NCBI GenBank assembly: GCA_023396115.1
Contig: JAEWXC010000026.1
Span: 1-64,000, forward strand
Source of the DNA: Actinomycetes bacterium
GTDB taxonomy: Bacteria; Actinomycetota; Actinomycetes; Propionibacteriales; Nocardioidaceae
DNA: 64,000 nt
Direction: 5' to 3'
A model generated the notes under the pieces. It worked only from the letters and a program-made list of their open reading frames with translations. It was not told where the DNA came from and did no database searches. Below, one piece after another: positions 1-9,581 of the stretch; position 1 is the first letter of the stretch, and each line of letters begins with the position of its first letter. The position numbers were made by a program, and so were the translations under genes.

Positions 1-7
1 ACGGCGA

Positions 8-40
8 CGGCCCGGCGCCACCGTCGGTGGTGCCGGGCCG
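8..40 (-). terminator. hairpin terminator after csbD-like gene
   Basis: A 15-bp GC-rich stem (8-22 with 26-40, one G-T wobble, 3-nt loop) lies about 35 nt beyond the stop of the CsbD-like gene. No U tract follows, as is common for actinobacterial terminators. Confidence 0.7.
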
Positions 41-76
41 GTCGCAGATCACCCGGCGGGGCCGGGGGTCACTGCC

Positions 77-262
77 TCAGGACAGGGCGTCCTTGGCCTT
101 CTCGGCCGCGCCCTTGAGCTTGTCGCCCACCTGCTTGACGCTGGCCTCGGCCTGGTCGACCTTGCCCTCGTTCTTCATCTCATCGTTGCCGGTGGCGGAC
201 CCGAGGCCCTCCTTGACCTTGCCGAGACCTTCCTGGGCCTGGTGCTTGAGCTCGTCGGACAT
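77..262 (-). CDS. CsbD family stress-response protein
   Basis: A 61-aa, highly charged, hydrophilic protein beginning MSDELKHQAQEGLGKVKEGL, with the Lys/Glu-rich helical pattern (GDKLKGAAEKAKDAL near the C terminus) of the CsbD family. CsbD proteins are general-stress proteins of unknown biochemical role. The ATG at 262 is preferred over an upstream in-frame start at 295 because GGAG sits just before it and the family starts this way. It follows aroQ by 66 nt on the same strand and ends at a strong hairpin. In many actinobacteria aroQ is followed by pepP, efp and nusB; here a stress gene follows instead. Confidence 0.85.
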   Translation of the reverse strand: MSDELKHQAQEGLGKVKEGLGSATGNDEMKNEGKVDQAEASVKQVGDKLKGAAEKAKDALS

Positions 263-328
263 CGCTGTCTCCTCACGGTTGCCGGTCAGAACCACTCCAC
301 CGTACCGAACGGCGGTGACCGGACCGGT

Positions 329-757
329 TCAGCCGGCGGCCAGGTGGCGCAGGGCGCGGTGGTAGCCCTCGATCCCCTCGCCGGCGACGGTGAGCGCGGC
401 GTGCGGCTCGATGACGGAGGTGTGCCGGAACTCCTCGGGCCGCGAGCGCGGGTCCGAGAGGTGCACCTCGACCAGGGGTGCGGTGAGCTGGGCGCAGGCG
501 TCGTACAGCGCCCACGAGTAGTGGGTCCAGGCGCCGGCGTTGAGCACCACCGGGGTGGCGTCGTCGGCGGCGGTGTTGAGCCAGTCGAGCAGGTCACCCT
601 CGTGGTTGGTCTGCCGCACCACGACCTCCAGGCCCAGGTCACGGCCCCAGGTGACGCACAGGTGTGCCAGCTCGGCGTGCGTGGTCGTGCCGTAGATCTC
701 GGGCTGGCGCCGCCCCAGACGGCCCAGGTTGGGCCCGTTCAGCACGAGGACCTTCAC
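329..757 (-). CDS. aroQ: 3-dehydroquinate dehydratase, type II
   Basis: Converts 3-dehydroquinate to 3-dehydroshikimate, the third step of the shikimate pathway, in the cytosol. The 142-aa product shows the type II signature: LNGPNLGRLG with IYG at the N terminus (the IYG Tyr is the catalytic base), NHEGDLLDWL, NAGAWTHYSWALYDA, and EVHLSDPRSRPEEFRHTSVI carrying the catalytic His. Length matches the family (about 145). The GTG start at 757 overlaps the aroB stop by four bases (GTGA), so translation is probably coupled. It is the last gene of aroC-aroK-aroB-aroQ. Family assignment is secure; coupling is inferred from the overlap. Confidence 0.96.
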   Translation of the reverse strand: MKVLVLNGPNLGRLGRRQPEIYGTTTHAELAHLCVTWGRDLGLEVVVRQTNHEGDLLDWLNTAADDATPVVLNAGAWTHYSWALYDACAQLTAPLVEVHLSDPRSRPEEFRHTSVIEPHAALTVAGEGIEGYHRALRHLAAG

Positions 758-1905
758 GACGCGACCTCCTCGGTGCCGCCCACGGCCAGGTAAGCCGCAC
801 GCAGGTCCGCCTCGTCCGGCCCGGCCAGCACGGTCGGGGTGGCGAGGTCGTCGAGGACCAGGAAGCGCAGCTGGTTGCCCCGGGCCTTCTTGTCGACCCG
901 CATCGCGGCGAGCAGCTGCTCGAAGGCCAGCGACCCCGCGGGGGCGTCGGCCAGCAGGTCGGCGTCCAGACCGGTGGGCAGGCCGACCCGGCCGAAGGTC
1001 GCCCGGTGACGCTCCACCAGCTCGGGTGCCAGGGCACCGGTCCGCGCGGCCAGCTCGGCGACGAAGACGCAGCCGATGGCCACCGCCTCGCCGTGCCGGA
1101 TCCCGTAGCCCGTGGCCCGCTCGACCGCGTGCGCCAGGGTGTGGCCGTAGTTGAGCACCTCCCGGCCCGGGTGGCCGTCGCTCCCGCCGGTCTCGGTGAG
1201 GTCGTGGACGACGACGTCGATCTTCACCTGCACGGCCCGTTCGACCAGTTCGCGCAGCACCTCGGAGTCGGCGGTGATCTGCTCGGGGTCGGTGGTCTCG
1301 ACCAGCTCGAGGATCCGCGGGTCCGCGATGAAGCCACACTTGACGACCTCGCCGAGCCCGGCGACCAGCTCGGCGCGGGGCAGGGTGGCGAGGGTGGACA
1401 GGTCGCAGAGCACCCCGGCGGGCTCGTGGAACGCCCCGACCAGGTTCTTGCCGGCGCCGGTGTTGATGCCGGTCTTGCCGCCGACCGCGGCGTCGACCAT
1501 CGCGAGCAGGGTGGTGGGGACGTGGACCACGCGGACGCCGCGCAGCCACGAGGCGGCGACGAAACCGCCCAGGTCGGTGGTGGCTCCGCCACCGAAGGTG
1601 ACCACCGCGTCGGAGCGGGTGAACCCGGCCTCGCCGAGCGCCTCCCAGCACTCGTTGGCCACGGCGGCGCTCTTGGCCTGCTCCCCGTCGGGCAGGCCCA
1701 GGGCGAGCACGTCGTAGCGGGGCGCCAGGACCTCGGCGACCTTCTCCGCGATCGCCCCCAGGTCCCCGGCGTACAGCAGGGCCACCCGCTGGACGGACTC
1801 GCCCAGGATGCCCGGCAGCTCACCGGCCAGGTCGTGGCCCACCAGCACGTCGTAGGGCGATGCCCCGCCGACGTGCAGGACGGTCGTGGGACGGGTGCTG
1901 CTCAT
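754..1905 (-). CDS. aroB: 3-dehydroquinate synthase
   Basis: Cyclises DAHP to 3-dehydroquinate, an NAD- and metal-dependent reaction and the second shikimate step. The 383-aa protein contains GGGATTDLGGFVAASWLRG (NAD-binding region), PTTLLAMVDAAVGGKTGIN, and the metal-ligand region LNYGHTLAHAVE with HGEAVAIG, all typical of AroB. The ATG at 1905 is chosen because it overlaps the aroK stop by four bases (ATGA) and family members begin with a short tail before the first strand; an upstream ATG at 1938 would intrude on aroK. The gene overlaps aroQ by four bases downstream. Confidence 0.96.
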   Translation of the reverse strand: MSSTRPTTVLHVGGASPYDVLVGHDLAGELPGILGESVQRVALLYAGDLGAIAEKVAEVLAPRYDVLALGLPDGEQAKSAAVANECWEALGEAGFTRSDAVVTFGGGATTDLGGFVAASWLRGVRVVHVPTTLLAMVDAAVGGKTGINTGAGKNLVGAFHEPAGVLCDLSTLATLPRAELVAGLGEVVKCGFIADPRILELVETTDPEQITADSEVLRELVERAVQVKIDVVVHDLTETGGSDGHPGREVLNYGHTLAHAVERATGYGIRHGEAVAIGCVFVAELAARTGALAPELVERHRATFGRVGLPTGLDADLLADAPAGSLAFEQLLAAMRVDKKARGNQLRFLVLDDLATPTVLAGPDEADLRAAYLAVGGTEEVAS

Positions 1906-2417
1906 CGTTCGGCCTCCTCGACCGTCTCGCGGACCCACTGGGCCACTTCCTCGGGGCTGCGGCCGTCGGTGCCGACCACGTGCGTGGCGACCTCGCGGTA
2001 GACCGGATCGCGCTCGTCCAGCAGTGCCTTGACCCGGGCCCGGACGTTGCCGAACAGCAGCGGCCTCCCCGTGCCCAGGCCGACCCGTCGGACCGCGTCG
2101 CTCAGGCCCACCTGCAGGTAGACGACCCGGTGCTCGGTGAGCAGGGCCCGGGTGCGCGGGTCCAGCACCGCTCCCCCGCCCAGCGACAGCACGCCGTCGT
2201 GCTCGGCCAGAGCGGTGGCGACCGCGGCCCGCTCGAGCTCACGGAACGCGTCCTCGCCGGCGTCGACGAACAGGTCGGAGACGGACTTCCCGGTGCTGTC
2301 CTCGACGTCGTGGTCGGTGTCGCGCACGGACACACCCCACGCCTGGCCGAGCAGTCGGGCGACGGTGGTCTTGCCCGCGCCCATCGGGCCGACCAGGACC
2401 ACCCGCGGGCCGGTCAC
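1902..2417 (-). CDS. aroK: shikimate kinase
   Basis: Phosphorylates shikimate at the 3-OH with ATP. The 171-aa product has the P-loop GPMGAGKTT near residues 10-18, the DTDHDVE shikimate-binding segment, GGGAVLD, and the lid region GRPLLFGN. Length is normal for the family. It starts with GTG at 2417, sharing four bases (GTGA) with the end of aroC, and its own stop overlaps aroB. The unbroken overlaps make aroC-aroK-aroB-aroQ one translationally coupled unit. Confidence 0.96.
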   Translation of the reverse strand: MTGPRVVLVGPMGAGKTTVARLLGQAWGVSVRDTDHDVEDSTGKSVSDLFVDAGEDAFRELERAAVATALAEHDGVLSLGGGAVLDPRTRALLTEHRVVYLQVGLSDAVRRVGLGTGRPLLFGNVRARVKALLDERDPVYREVATHVVGTDGRSPEEVAQWVRETVEEAER

Positions 2418-3592
2418 GAGTACCTCAGGGCCTCGACGTAGCAGGTCGCGTTGCGGCGGGTCTCGGCGACCGAGTCGCCGCCGAACTTCTCCAGGACCGC
2501 GTCGGCCAGGACCAGGGCGACCATCGCCTCGGCGACGATGCCGGCGGCCGGGACGGCGCAGACGTCGGAGCGCTGGTGGTGCGCGACCGCGGCCTCGCCA
2601 GTGGCGACGTCCACGGTGCGCAGGGCGCGGGGCACGGTGGCGATCGGCTTCATCGCGGCCCGGACCCGCATCACCTCGCCGGTGGTCATGCCGCCCTCGA
2701 TGCCCCCCGAGCGACCCGAGACGCGGCGCAGGCCCTCCTCGGTGGGGACGATCTCGTCGTGGGCCAGCGAGCCGGGGGTGGCGGCGAGCTCGAAGCCGTC
2801 ACCGACCTCGACCCCCTTGATCGCCTGGATGCCCATCAGGGCACCGGCCAGGCGGGAGTCCAGACGGCGGTCCCAGTGCACGTGCGACCCGAGGCCCGGC
2901 GGCAGACCGTGCACCACGACCTCGACCACACCACCGAGGGTGTCGCCGTCCTTGTGGGCCTGGTCGATGCGGGCCACCATCGCCGCCGAGGCGTCGGCGT
3001 CCAGGCAGCGCACCGGGTCGGCGTCCAAAGCGGCCTCGTCGGCCTTGGTCGGGAGCACGCCGGCGGGGGCGCGCTCACCGCCGAGCTCGATGACGTGGGA
3101 GACGATCTGCACGTCCAGGGCCTGGGCCAGGAAGTTGGCGGCCACCCGGCCGAGCGCGACCCGGGCCGCGGTCTCGCGCGCGGAGGCGCGTTCCAGGACC
3201 GGGCGGGCCTCGTCGAAGTCGTACTTCTGCATGCCGGCCAGATCGGCGTGGCCGGGGCGCGGGCGGGTCAGCGGCGCGTTGCGGGCGCTGCTGGCCAGGA
3301 CCTCGGGGTCGACCGGGTCGGCGGCCATCACCTGCTCCCACTTGGGCCACTCGCTGTTGCCCACCTCGATGGCCACCGGGCCACCCTGGGACTCGCCGTG
3401 CCGGACGCCGCCGATGACGCGGACGACGTCGGCCTCGAACTTCATCCGGGCACCACGGCCGTAGCCGAGCCGGCGACGCGCCAACGAGTCAGAGATCTCG
3501 TCGGTCGTCACCTGCACGTGCGCAGGGAGGCCCTCCAGGACAGCAACCAGGGAAGGGCCGTGGGACTCGCCAGCAGTGAGCCATCGCAGCAT
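2414..3592 (-). CDS. aroC: chorismate synthase
   Basis: Makes chorismate from EPSP, using reduced FMN; the last common step to aromatic amino acids, folate and menaquinone. The 392-aa protein begins [15 protein letters not shown], the canonical AroC N terminus, followed by [28 protein letters not shown] and the C-terminal [17 protein letters not shown]. The ATG at 3592 is fixed by this motif. No clear ribosome binding site precedes it. It is separated from the prepilin-peptidase gene upstream by 61 nt in which no terminator is visible, so it may share the aroE transcript. Confidence 0.97.
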   Translation of the reverse strand: MLRWLTAGESHGPSLVAVLEGLPAHVQVTTDEISDSLARRRLGYGRGARMKFEADVVRVIGGVRHGESQGGPVAIEVGNSEWPKWEQVMAADPVDPEVLASSARNAPLTRPRPGHADLAGMQKYDFDEARPVLERASARETAARVALGRVAANFLAQALDVQIVSHVIELGGERAPAGVLPTKADEAALDADPVRCLDADASAAMVARIDQAHKDGDTLGGVVEVVVHGLPPGLGSHVHWDRRLDSRLAGALMGIQAIKGVEVGDGFELAATPGSLAHDEIVPTEEGLRRVSGRSGGIEGGMTTGEVMRVRAAMKPIATVPRALRTVDVATGEAAVAHHQRSDVCAVPAAGIVAEAMVALVLADAVLEKFGGDSVAETRRNATCYVEALRYS

Positions 3593-3653
3593 GGCCGAAG
3601 TGTGTCATGCCCCGGGTGCGCCCCGTCCCCGGTACCGCACCCACGAGACGGGC

Positions 3654-4406
3654 TCAGCCGGCCAGCAGCGCCATCGCCTGCTCACCGGCGAGCAGACCGA
3701 CCACGGAACCGAGCAGCATGAACGGCCCGAACGGGAGCGCCCGCTTCTGCACCAGTCGCAGCGCGGCCAGCAGGATCCCGCCGACGCCGCCGAGCAGGAA
3801 GCCCACCCAGACCCCGAAGACCAGCTCGGACCAGCCGACCAGCCCGAGCGCGATGCCCAGGATCCCGGAGAGCCGCACGTCGCCGTAGCCCAGGCCGCGC
3901 GGGTGCACGAACCAGAGCAGGAAGTACAGGCCCCCGGCGAACAGCCAGCCGAGCAGGACCGGCAGCAGGTCGGCCGGGGAATCGAACAGCAGGGTGCCGG
4001 CCACCACGACCGGGACCAGGACCAGGTAGGTGGGCCGGATCAGCCAGGTCGGCAGCAGCTTGGTGCGCCAGTCGATCAGACCCAGGGCCACCCCGACCGG
4101 CACGAGGGCGGTCCACACCGCCAGCGTCCAGTGCCAGCCGATGCCGGCACCGACGGCGGCGCCCACGACCGCGGCCACCAGTCCGGTCCGCACCGCCAGC
4201 TGGGGCAGGGCGGCGATGTCCCGGTACAGCTCCTTGGGTTCCTCAGGGGTGACCGGGACGGACGGCTCGGCCTCGTCCTCGGGATCAGCCTCAGCCTCGG
4301 GATCGGGCTCGGGTTCCGGGACCGAGGCGATGAGCCGCGGGACGAACAGCCCACCCAGCCCGGCCACCAGGGCCGCGACCAGCATCGCGAGCAGGGTCTC
4401 GTTCAT
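3654..4406 (-). CDS. prepilin peptidase, A24 family, methylase domain absent
   Basis: A 250-aa polytopic membrane protein with the two aspartates of A24 aspartic prepilin peptidases: D112 in LIDWRTKLLP and D176 in the GxGD motif LGYGDVRLSG. The cytosolic Cys-rich methyltransferase domain of full-length PilD enzymes is missing, as is usual in actinobacterial short forms. An acidic Pro/Glu/Asp-rich loop (about residues 30-56) separates the first membrane helix from the catalytic core. The ATG at 4406 overlaps the aroE stop by four bases. It would process type IV or Tad pilins; none is encoded in the window. Placement inside the aro cluster is common in actinobacteria. Confidence 0.88.
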   Translation of the reverse strand: MNETLLAMLVAALVAGLGGLFVPRLIASVPEPEPDPEAEADPEDEAEPSVPVTPEEPKELYRDIAALPQLAVRTGLVAAVVGAAVGAGIGWHWTLAVWTALVPVGVALGLIDWRTKLLPTWLIRPTYLVLVPVVVAGTLLFDSPADLLPVLLGWLFAGGLYFLLWFVHPRGLGYGDVRLSGILGIALGLVGWSELVFGVWVGFLLGGVGGILLAALRLVQKRALPFGPFMLLGSVVGLLAGEQAMALLAG

Positions 4407-5242
4407 GCGGGGCTCCGTCCTGCGAGGGCGGCCTCGCCGGCCGCCCTCATCACCTCGACCGGGCCCTCGAGCCCGGTGAACAACGTCGTCTGGAGGGCGG
4501 CCTGGTGGACCAGCAGGTCCAGTCCGGTCGCCAGCGGCCGGTCGCCCGCGGCGTGGGCCAGCGGGGTGGGCCACGGGTCATAGAGCACCTCGAAGAGGGC
4601 CGGCACGTCCGCGCAGCGCTGCACCAGCGAGTCGTCCTGGGCCGAGGCGGGGATGGTGGAGACCACCACGTCCCCGACGACCGGGTCACCGGCCAACGCG
4701 CCGACCTCGACCTGCGGGGGGTCGGGCAGCCCACGGAGCACCTCGACGGTCTCGCCGGCGCGGGCCGGGTCGCGCACCAGCAGCCGCAGCTCCCGGGCAC
4801 CGAGCTCCACCAGCGCCAGGCCGACCGAGGTGGCGGTCGCTCCCCCACCCAGCAAGGTCGCGCGACGCACCTGGTCGACCCCGATCCCGCGCAACGCCGC
4901 GACCGCGCCGGGGATGTCGGTGTTGTCGCCGTGCCACCCCCCGTCCCGACGGACCAGGGTGTTCGCGGCACCGGAGGTCCGGGCCCGCGAGGAGAGCGTG
5001 GCCGTCAGGGACAGCGCCTCACGCTTGAGCGGCATCGTCAACGACAGACCGCGCCACTCCTCCCCCAGCCCGGCCAGGAACTCCGGCAGCCCCCCGGAGG
5101 GGACCCGGTGCGCGGTGTAGCTCCAGTCCAGCCCGAGCGCGGTGAAGGCGGCACCGTGCAGCACCGGCGACAACGAGTGCCCGATCGGGTCCCCGAGCAC
5201 TCCGCACCGGACCGGACCGCCCAGGTGACCAGGGGTCAGCAC
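4403..5242 (-). CDS. aroE: shikimate 5-dehydrogenase
   Basis: Reduces 3-dehydroshikimate to shikimate with NADPH. The 279-aa protein carries the substrate-binding GDPIGHSLSPVLH near residues 17-29, the TMPLK segment with the catalytic Lys, GAANTL, DNTDIPG, and the GGGATATSVG dinucleotide-binding loop. A GTG at 5242 overlaps the end of mltG by seven bases (GTGCTGA). Completing the set with aroC, aroK, aroB and aroQ nearby, it supplies four consecutive pathway steps plus chorismate synthase; EPSP synthase (aroA) and DAHP synthase are not in the window. Confidence 0.95.
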   Translation of the reverse strand: MLTPGHLGGPVRCGVLGDPIGHSLSPVLHGAAFTALGLDWSYTAHRVPSGGLPEFLAGLGEEWRGLSLTMPLKREALSLTATLSSRARTSGAANTLVRRDGGWHGDNTDIPGAVAALRGIGVDQVRRATLLGGGATATSVGLALVELGARELRLLVRDPARAGETVEVLRGLPDPPQVEVGALAGDPVVGDVVVSTIPASAQDDSLVQRCADVPALFEVLYDPWPTPLAHAAGDRPLATGLDLLVHQAALQTTLFTGLEGPVEVMRAAGEAALAGRSPA

Positions 5243-6450
5243 GCGTCCGAGCCGTCGCAGTACGCGCTCAGCTCCTGCTTGAAGACCAGGAACTCGTCGT
5301 AGTCCTCGGTGAACTTGGTCTCGCCCGTCTCCAGGTTGACCGTCACGTAGAAGAACCAGGGGCCCTGGGCCGGGGCGAAGGCTGCCTCCATCGCCTCCTC
5401 GCCGGGGGCCTCGATCGGGCCGGGCGGGAGACCGGGGTACTTGCGGGTGTTGTAGGGCGAGTCGACCTCGAGGTCTTCCTGCGAGATGGCGACCCCCAGG
5501 TTGCGACCGAGCGCGAAGTTGACCGTCGCGTCGAGCTCGAGCTTGCCGTAGGTGGGCGCACCCTCGGTCTCGAGCCGGTTGTAGATGACCCGGGCGATCT
5601 TGGCCATGTCACCGCCGCGACCCTCCGACTCCACCAGGGAGGCGATCGTCATCAGCTCGTGCTCGGTGTAGCCCAGCCGCTGGGCGGCCTTGGTCAGCCC
5701 GGTCGTCTCGGCCGCCTGGCGCCACCGGTCCACCATCCGCTTGAGCAGGCTGGCCGGAGTCTCCTTCGGGCTGAGCTCGTAGGTGGCCGGGAACAGGTAC
5801 CCCTCGGGGTTCCCCTCGGCGTAGTCGGGCAGGCCCAGCGCGGCCGGGTCGTCCAGCGCCTTGCGGATCGCCTTCTTGGAGAACTCGGTCTTCTCGGCGA
5901 GCAGGTCGACCAGCTCGAACGTCGGCACGCCCTCGGGGACGGTCACCTTGTTCTGCACCCGGTTGGACGGGTCCACCAGGACGGCGACGACGTCGGCGGA
6001 GCGCATCTCCTTGGCCAGCTCGTAGAAGCCGACCTGGATGGAGGAGGAGCGCTGCTCGGAACGGGCGGCGTCGATGAAGCCGTCGACGCTGGCCACCACC
6101 CCGGCGGCCTTGAGGTTGCGGCCCATCTGGGTGACCGAGTCGCCGGGTTCGACCTCGAACACCACCGAACCGGTGCCCGGGCCGGGGTAGTCCTCGGCCC
6201 CGTTGAACTGCGAGGAGACCCAGTCGATGCCGCGGTCGACCAGCAGGTACCCGCCTCCGACCAAGAGGCCGAGCAGGACCAGAACGGCCACGCACCCGGG
6301 CAGCCGGGACTTCTTGCGCCGCCGACGACCGCCTTCCACGTAGCTGCCGGCGTCGGCGGACTCGTCCGCCGTCGTACCGGCGGGTGCCTCGGGGAGCTCG
6401 GGCTCCACTGCCGGGTCGCCGAACTGCTCCGGCGCCTCGTGCTCATGCAT
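5236..6450 (-). CDS. mltG: endolytic murein transglycosylase
   Basis: Cleaves nascent glycan strands in the membrane and may set glycan chain length. The 404-aa protein has a 50-residue cytosolic tail ending in a basic stretch (RRRRKKSR), one membrane helix at about 52-72, a LysM-like segment and the YceG catalytic domain; the catalytic Glu is in IASLVESEGRGG. The C terminus has PYNTRKYPGLPPGPI and the family-typical FFYVTVN. The ATG at 6450 overlaps the ruvX stop by eight bases; an earlier in-frame start at 6576 would lie deep in ruvX. Gene order alaS-ruvX-mltG-aroE is standard for actinobacteria. Confidence 0.94.
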   Translation of the reverse strand: MHEHEAPEQFGDPAVEPELPEAPAGTTADESADAGSYVEGGRRRRKKSRLPGCVAVLVLLGLLVGGGYLLVDRGIDWVSSQFNGAEDYPGPGTGSVVFEVEPGDSVTQMGRNLKAAGVVASVDGFIDAARSEQRSSSIQVGFYELAKEMRSADVVAVLVDPSNRVQNKVTVPEGVPTFELVDLLAEKTEFSKKAIRKALDDPAALGLPDYAEGNPEGYLFPATYELSPKETPASLLKRMVDRWRQAAETTGLTKAAQRLGYTEHELMTIASLVESEGRGGDMAKIARVIYNRLETEGAPTYGKLELDATVNFALGRNLGVAISQEDLEVDSPYNTRKYPGLPPGPIEAPGEEAMEAAFAPAQGPWFFYVTVNLETGETKFTEDYDEFLVFKQELSAYCDGSDAC

Positions 6451-6904
6451 CGCTGACCTCGACGATCTCTCCTGGCGCACTCCCCGTACTGCGCTCGGTG
6501 TCCAGGGCGTGCTGGAGGATGAGGACAGCTGCTGCCATGTCCACCACCGCACGCCGTGCTGTGCCCTTCTTGCCACGTTCTCTCAGCATCGACTCCGCCG
6601 AGACCGTGGTCAGACGTTCATCACACAACCTGACCGGCACCGGGGCAACCTGCCGCGCCACGTGCGCCGCGAATTCGCGCACCTTCAGCGCCGCGGGGCC
6701 CTCGGAGCCCTTGAGCGAGCGCGGCAGCCCGACGACCACCTCGACCGCCTCGGCGTCGCGCACGACCCGACGGATCCGGGCCACGTCGCCCTTGCCGCGG
6801 CGCACCGTCTCGACCGGTGTCGCCAGGAAGCCGGTGAAGTCGCTGCGGGCGACCCCGATCCTGGCGTCACCGGGGTCGAGCCCGATGCGCACGCCGGAGC
6901 GCAC
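6443..6904 (-). CDS. ruvX: YqgF/RuvX family nuclease-fold protein (pre-16S rRNA processing)
   Basis: A 153-aa RNase H-fold protein with the RuvX hallmarks: IGLDPGDARIGVARSD at the N terminus (first acidic residue), VVGLPRSLKGSEGPAA, CDERLTTVSAE (second acidic residue) and a C-terminal VDMAAAVLILQ. The E. coli homologue YqgF matures the 16S rRNA 5' end; an older proposal is Holliday-junction resolution. The GTG at 6904 starts one base after the alaS stop; a second GTG at 6892 is possible. Coupled to alaS upstream and mltG downstream. Confidence 0.92.
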   Translation of the reverse strand: MRSGVRIGLDPGDARIGVARSDFTGFLATPVETVRRGKGDVARIRRVVRDAEAVEVVVGLPRSLKGSEGPAALKVREFAAHVARQVAPVPVRLCDERLTTVSAESMLRERGKKGTARRAVVDMAAAVLILQHALDTERSTGSAPGEIVEVSDA

Positions 6905-6905
6905 C

Positions 6906-9581
6906 TCAGGCGCCTGCCTGCCGGGCGACCTCGCCCGCGACCGCGGCCAGCGCGGCGTCGACTCCGGTGACGTCGGTACCGCCGCCCTGGGCCATGTCGG
7001 CCTTGCCGCCGCCCCGGCCGCCCACGTGCTCCCCGACCGCACGCAGCAGGTCGTTGGCCGACAGGCCGCGCTCGCGGGCCGCCTCGTTGGTGGCGGCGAT
7101 GACCGCGACCTTCTCGCCCTGGGTGCCGACCAGCACGACCACGCCGGCGCGGTCGGAGTCGAGCCGGGCGCGGACGTCGGTGGCCAGGGTGCGCAGGTCC
7201 CCCCCGCCGGCCCCGTCGACGCGCTGGGCGACCACGGCGACCCCGTTGACGTCCTGCGCCGCCGCGGCCAGAGCGGCACCGCCGGCCAGCAGCTGGGCCA
7301 GGCGCATCTTCTCCAGCTCCTTCTCGGCGGCACGCAGCCGGTCGACCAGGTCGGTGACCCGGTCGACGACCTGGTCGGGCTGGGTCTTCAGGGTGGTGGT
7401 CAGCTCCCGCACCAGGTCCCGCTCGCGGGCCAGGTGGGCGAAGCCCTCGACACCGGTGAACGCCTCGATCCGGCGGTTGCCCGACCCGACCGACGCCTCA
7501 CCGGTCACCACGATGGTGCCGATCTGGCTGGAGTGGTCCACGTGGGTGCCGCCGCACAGCTCGCGCGACCAGGGGCCGCCGATCTCGACGACCCGGACCT
7601 GGGACTCGTCGTAGGTCTCGCCGAACAGGGCGACCGCGCCCCAGTCCTTGGCCTCGGGCAGCGTCATGTACTGCCACCCGACGGGCAGGTCGGCGCGGAG
7701 CGCCTCGTTGGAGACGGTCTCGATCTGGTGGACCTGCTCGGGCGTCAGACCCTGGGTCCAGCCAAAGTCCAGCCGGAGGTACCCGGGCCGGTTGTAGGAG
7801 CCCGACTGCAACGCGCTGGGGCCGAGCACCTCGCGCAGCGCCGCGTGCACCACGTGGGTGCCCGAGTGCGCCTGGCGGGCGCCGATGCGCCACTGCGGGT
7901 CGACCTGGGCGTGCACCTCGGCACCGGGCGCGTACTCACCGTCGACGACCCGGACCTGGTGCACGACCAGCCCGCGGACCGGACGCTGCACGTCGAGGAC
8001 CTCGAACCGGCCGCCGTCGAACTCGATGATGCCGGCGTCGGCGACCTGGCCGCCCGACTCCGCGTAGAACGGGGTCCGGTCCAGCACGAGCTCGCCGACC
8101 TCGCCGTTGCCCAGCGAGGCGACCGGGGCACCGCCGGAGAGCAGGGCCACCGGGCGGGACTCGGTGCTGAGCGTCTCGTAGGCCAGCCACTCGGTGGGGC
8201 CGTTCGCGTCGAGGATGTCGCGGTAGACGCCGGTGTCGGCGTGGTGGCCCTTCTTGGCCTTCGCGTCCGCCTTGGCCCGCTCACGCTGCTCGGTCATCAG
8301 CGACCGGAAGCCGGCCTCGTCGACGCTGAGCCCGGCCTCGGAGGCCATCTCCAGGGTCAGGTCGATCGGGAAGCCGTAGGTGTCGTGCAGGGCGAACGCC
8401 TCGGCACCGCTGAACACGGTCCGGCCGGCTGCGCGGGTCTCCTCCGCGGCCTGGTCGAAGAGCTGGGTACCGGCCGCCAGGGTCTTGCGGAACGCGGTCT
8501 CCTCGGCACCGGCGACGCGGGAGATCCGCTCCCAGTCGGTGCGCAGGTCGGGGTAGCCGAGCTCCATCTTGGCCAGCGAGACCGGCAGCAGCTCCTCCAG
8601 CGCCCGTCCCTCGTGGCCGAGCAGGCGCATCGAGCGGATCGCGCGGCGCAGCAGGCGGCGCAGCACGTAGCCGCGGCCCTCGTTGCCGGGGGTGACGCCG
8701 TCGCCCATCAGCATCAGGCCGGAACGGACGTGGTCGGCGATGACCCGGAACCGGACGTCGTCGGCCGGGTCGTCGCCGTAGTTCTTGCCGGAGAGCTCGG
8801 CGGCCTTGGCGATCACCGGGTACATCTCGTCGATCTCGTACATGTTGTTCTTGCCCTGGAGCAGGAACGCGACCCGCTCCAGGCCCATGCCGGTGTCGAT
8901 GTTCTTGGCCGGCAGCGGGCCCTCGACGTCGAAGTCGTCCTTGGCGCGGACGGTCGAGAGCGACTCCTGCATGAAGACCAGGTTCCAGATCTCCAGGTAG
9001 CGGTCCTCGTCGGCCTCCGGGCCACCCTCGGCACCGAACTCGGGGCCACGGTCGAAGTAGATCTCGCTGCACGGCCCGCCGGGACCGGGCACGCCCATGT
9101 TCCAGTAGTTGTCGAGCAGGCCGCGCTCCTGGATGCGCTCGTCGGGCAGACCCGCGATGTCGCGCCACAGCTGCTTGGTCTCGTCGTCGCCGTGCAGCAC
9201 GGTGACCCAGATCTTCTCCGGGTCGAAGCCGTAGCCGCCGTCCTCGACGGACCCCGTGATCAGGCTCCAGGCGAACTCGATCGCCCCGGGCTTGAAGTAG
9301 TCACCGAAGGAGAAGTTGCCGCACATCTGGAAGAAGGTGCCGTGCCGGGTGGTCTTGCCGACCTCCTCGATGTCGAGGGTGCGCACGCACTTCTGCACGC
9401 TGACGGCGCGCTCGTAGGGCGCGGTCTCCTGCCCGAGGAAGAACGGCTTGAACGGCACCATGCCGGCGTTCACGAAGAGCAGGGTCGGGTCGTCGAGCAG
9501 CAGCGACGCCGAGGGCACCACGGTGTGCCCGTGCTTCTCGAAGTGGGCGACGAACCGTCGGCGGATCTCCGCGGTCTCCAT
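6906..9581 (-). CDS. alaS: alanyl-tRNA synthetase
   Basis: Charges tRNA-Ala and edits mischarged Ser/Gly. The 891-aa protein is full length: N-terminal class II catalytic core (METAEIRRRFVAHFEKHGHT, then PTLLFVNAGMVPFKPFFLG), tRNA-recognition domain, editing domain with the zinc ligands in HSGTHVVHAAL and CGGTHVDHSSQIG, and the C-Ala domain ending in a Gly-rich GGRGGGKADMAQGG. The ATG at 9581 shares its A with the stop of the upstream DUF6167 gene (TGATG), so the two are coupled. No T-box or other leader is possible given the overlap. Confidence 0.97.
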   Translation of the reverse strand: METAEIRRRFVAHFEKHGHTVVPSASLLLDDPTLLFVNAGMVPFKPFFLGQETAPYERAVSVQKCVRTLDIEEVGKTTRHGTFFQMCGNFSFGDYFKPGAIEFAWSLITGSVEDGGYGFDPEKIWVTVLHGDDETKQLWRDIAGLPDERIQERGLLDNYWNMGVPGPGGPCSEIYFDRGPEFGAEGGPEADEDRYLEIWNLVFMQESLSTVRAKDDFDVEGPLPAKNIDTGMGLERVAFLLQGKNNMYEIDEMYPVIAKAAELSGKNYGDDPADDVRFRVIADHVRSGLMLMGDGVTPGNEGRGYVLRRLLRRAIRSMRLLGHEGRALEELLPVSLAKMELGYPDLRTDWERISRVAGAEETAFRKTLAAGTQLFDQAAEETRAAGRTVFSGAEAFALHDTYGFPIDLTLEMASEAGLSVDEAGFRSLMTEQRERAKADAKAKKGHHADTGVYRDILDANGPTEWLAYETLSTESRPVALLSGGAPVASLGNGEVGELVLDRTPFYAESGGQVADAGIIEFDGGRFEVLDVQRPVRGLVVHQVRVVDGEYAPGAEVHAQVDPQWRIGARQAHSGTHVVHAALREVLGPSALQSGSYNRPGYLRLDFGWTQGLTPEQVHQIETVSNEALRADLPVGWQYMTLPEAKDWGAVALFGETYDESQVRVVEIGGPWSRELCGGTHVDHSSQIGTIVVTGEASVGSGNRRIEAFTGVEGFAHLARERDLVRELTTTLKTQPDQVVDRVTDLVDRLRAAEKELEKMRLAQLLAGGAALAAAAQDVNGVAVVAQRVDGAGGGDLRTLATDVRARLDSDRAGVVVLVGTQGEKVAVIAATNEAARERGLSANDLLRAVGEHVGGRGGGKADMAQGGGTDVTGVDAALAAVAGEVARQAGA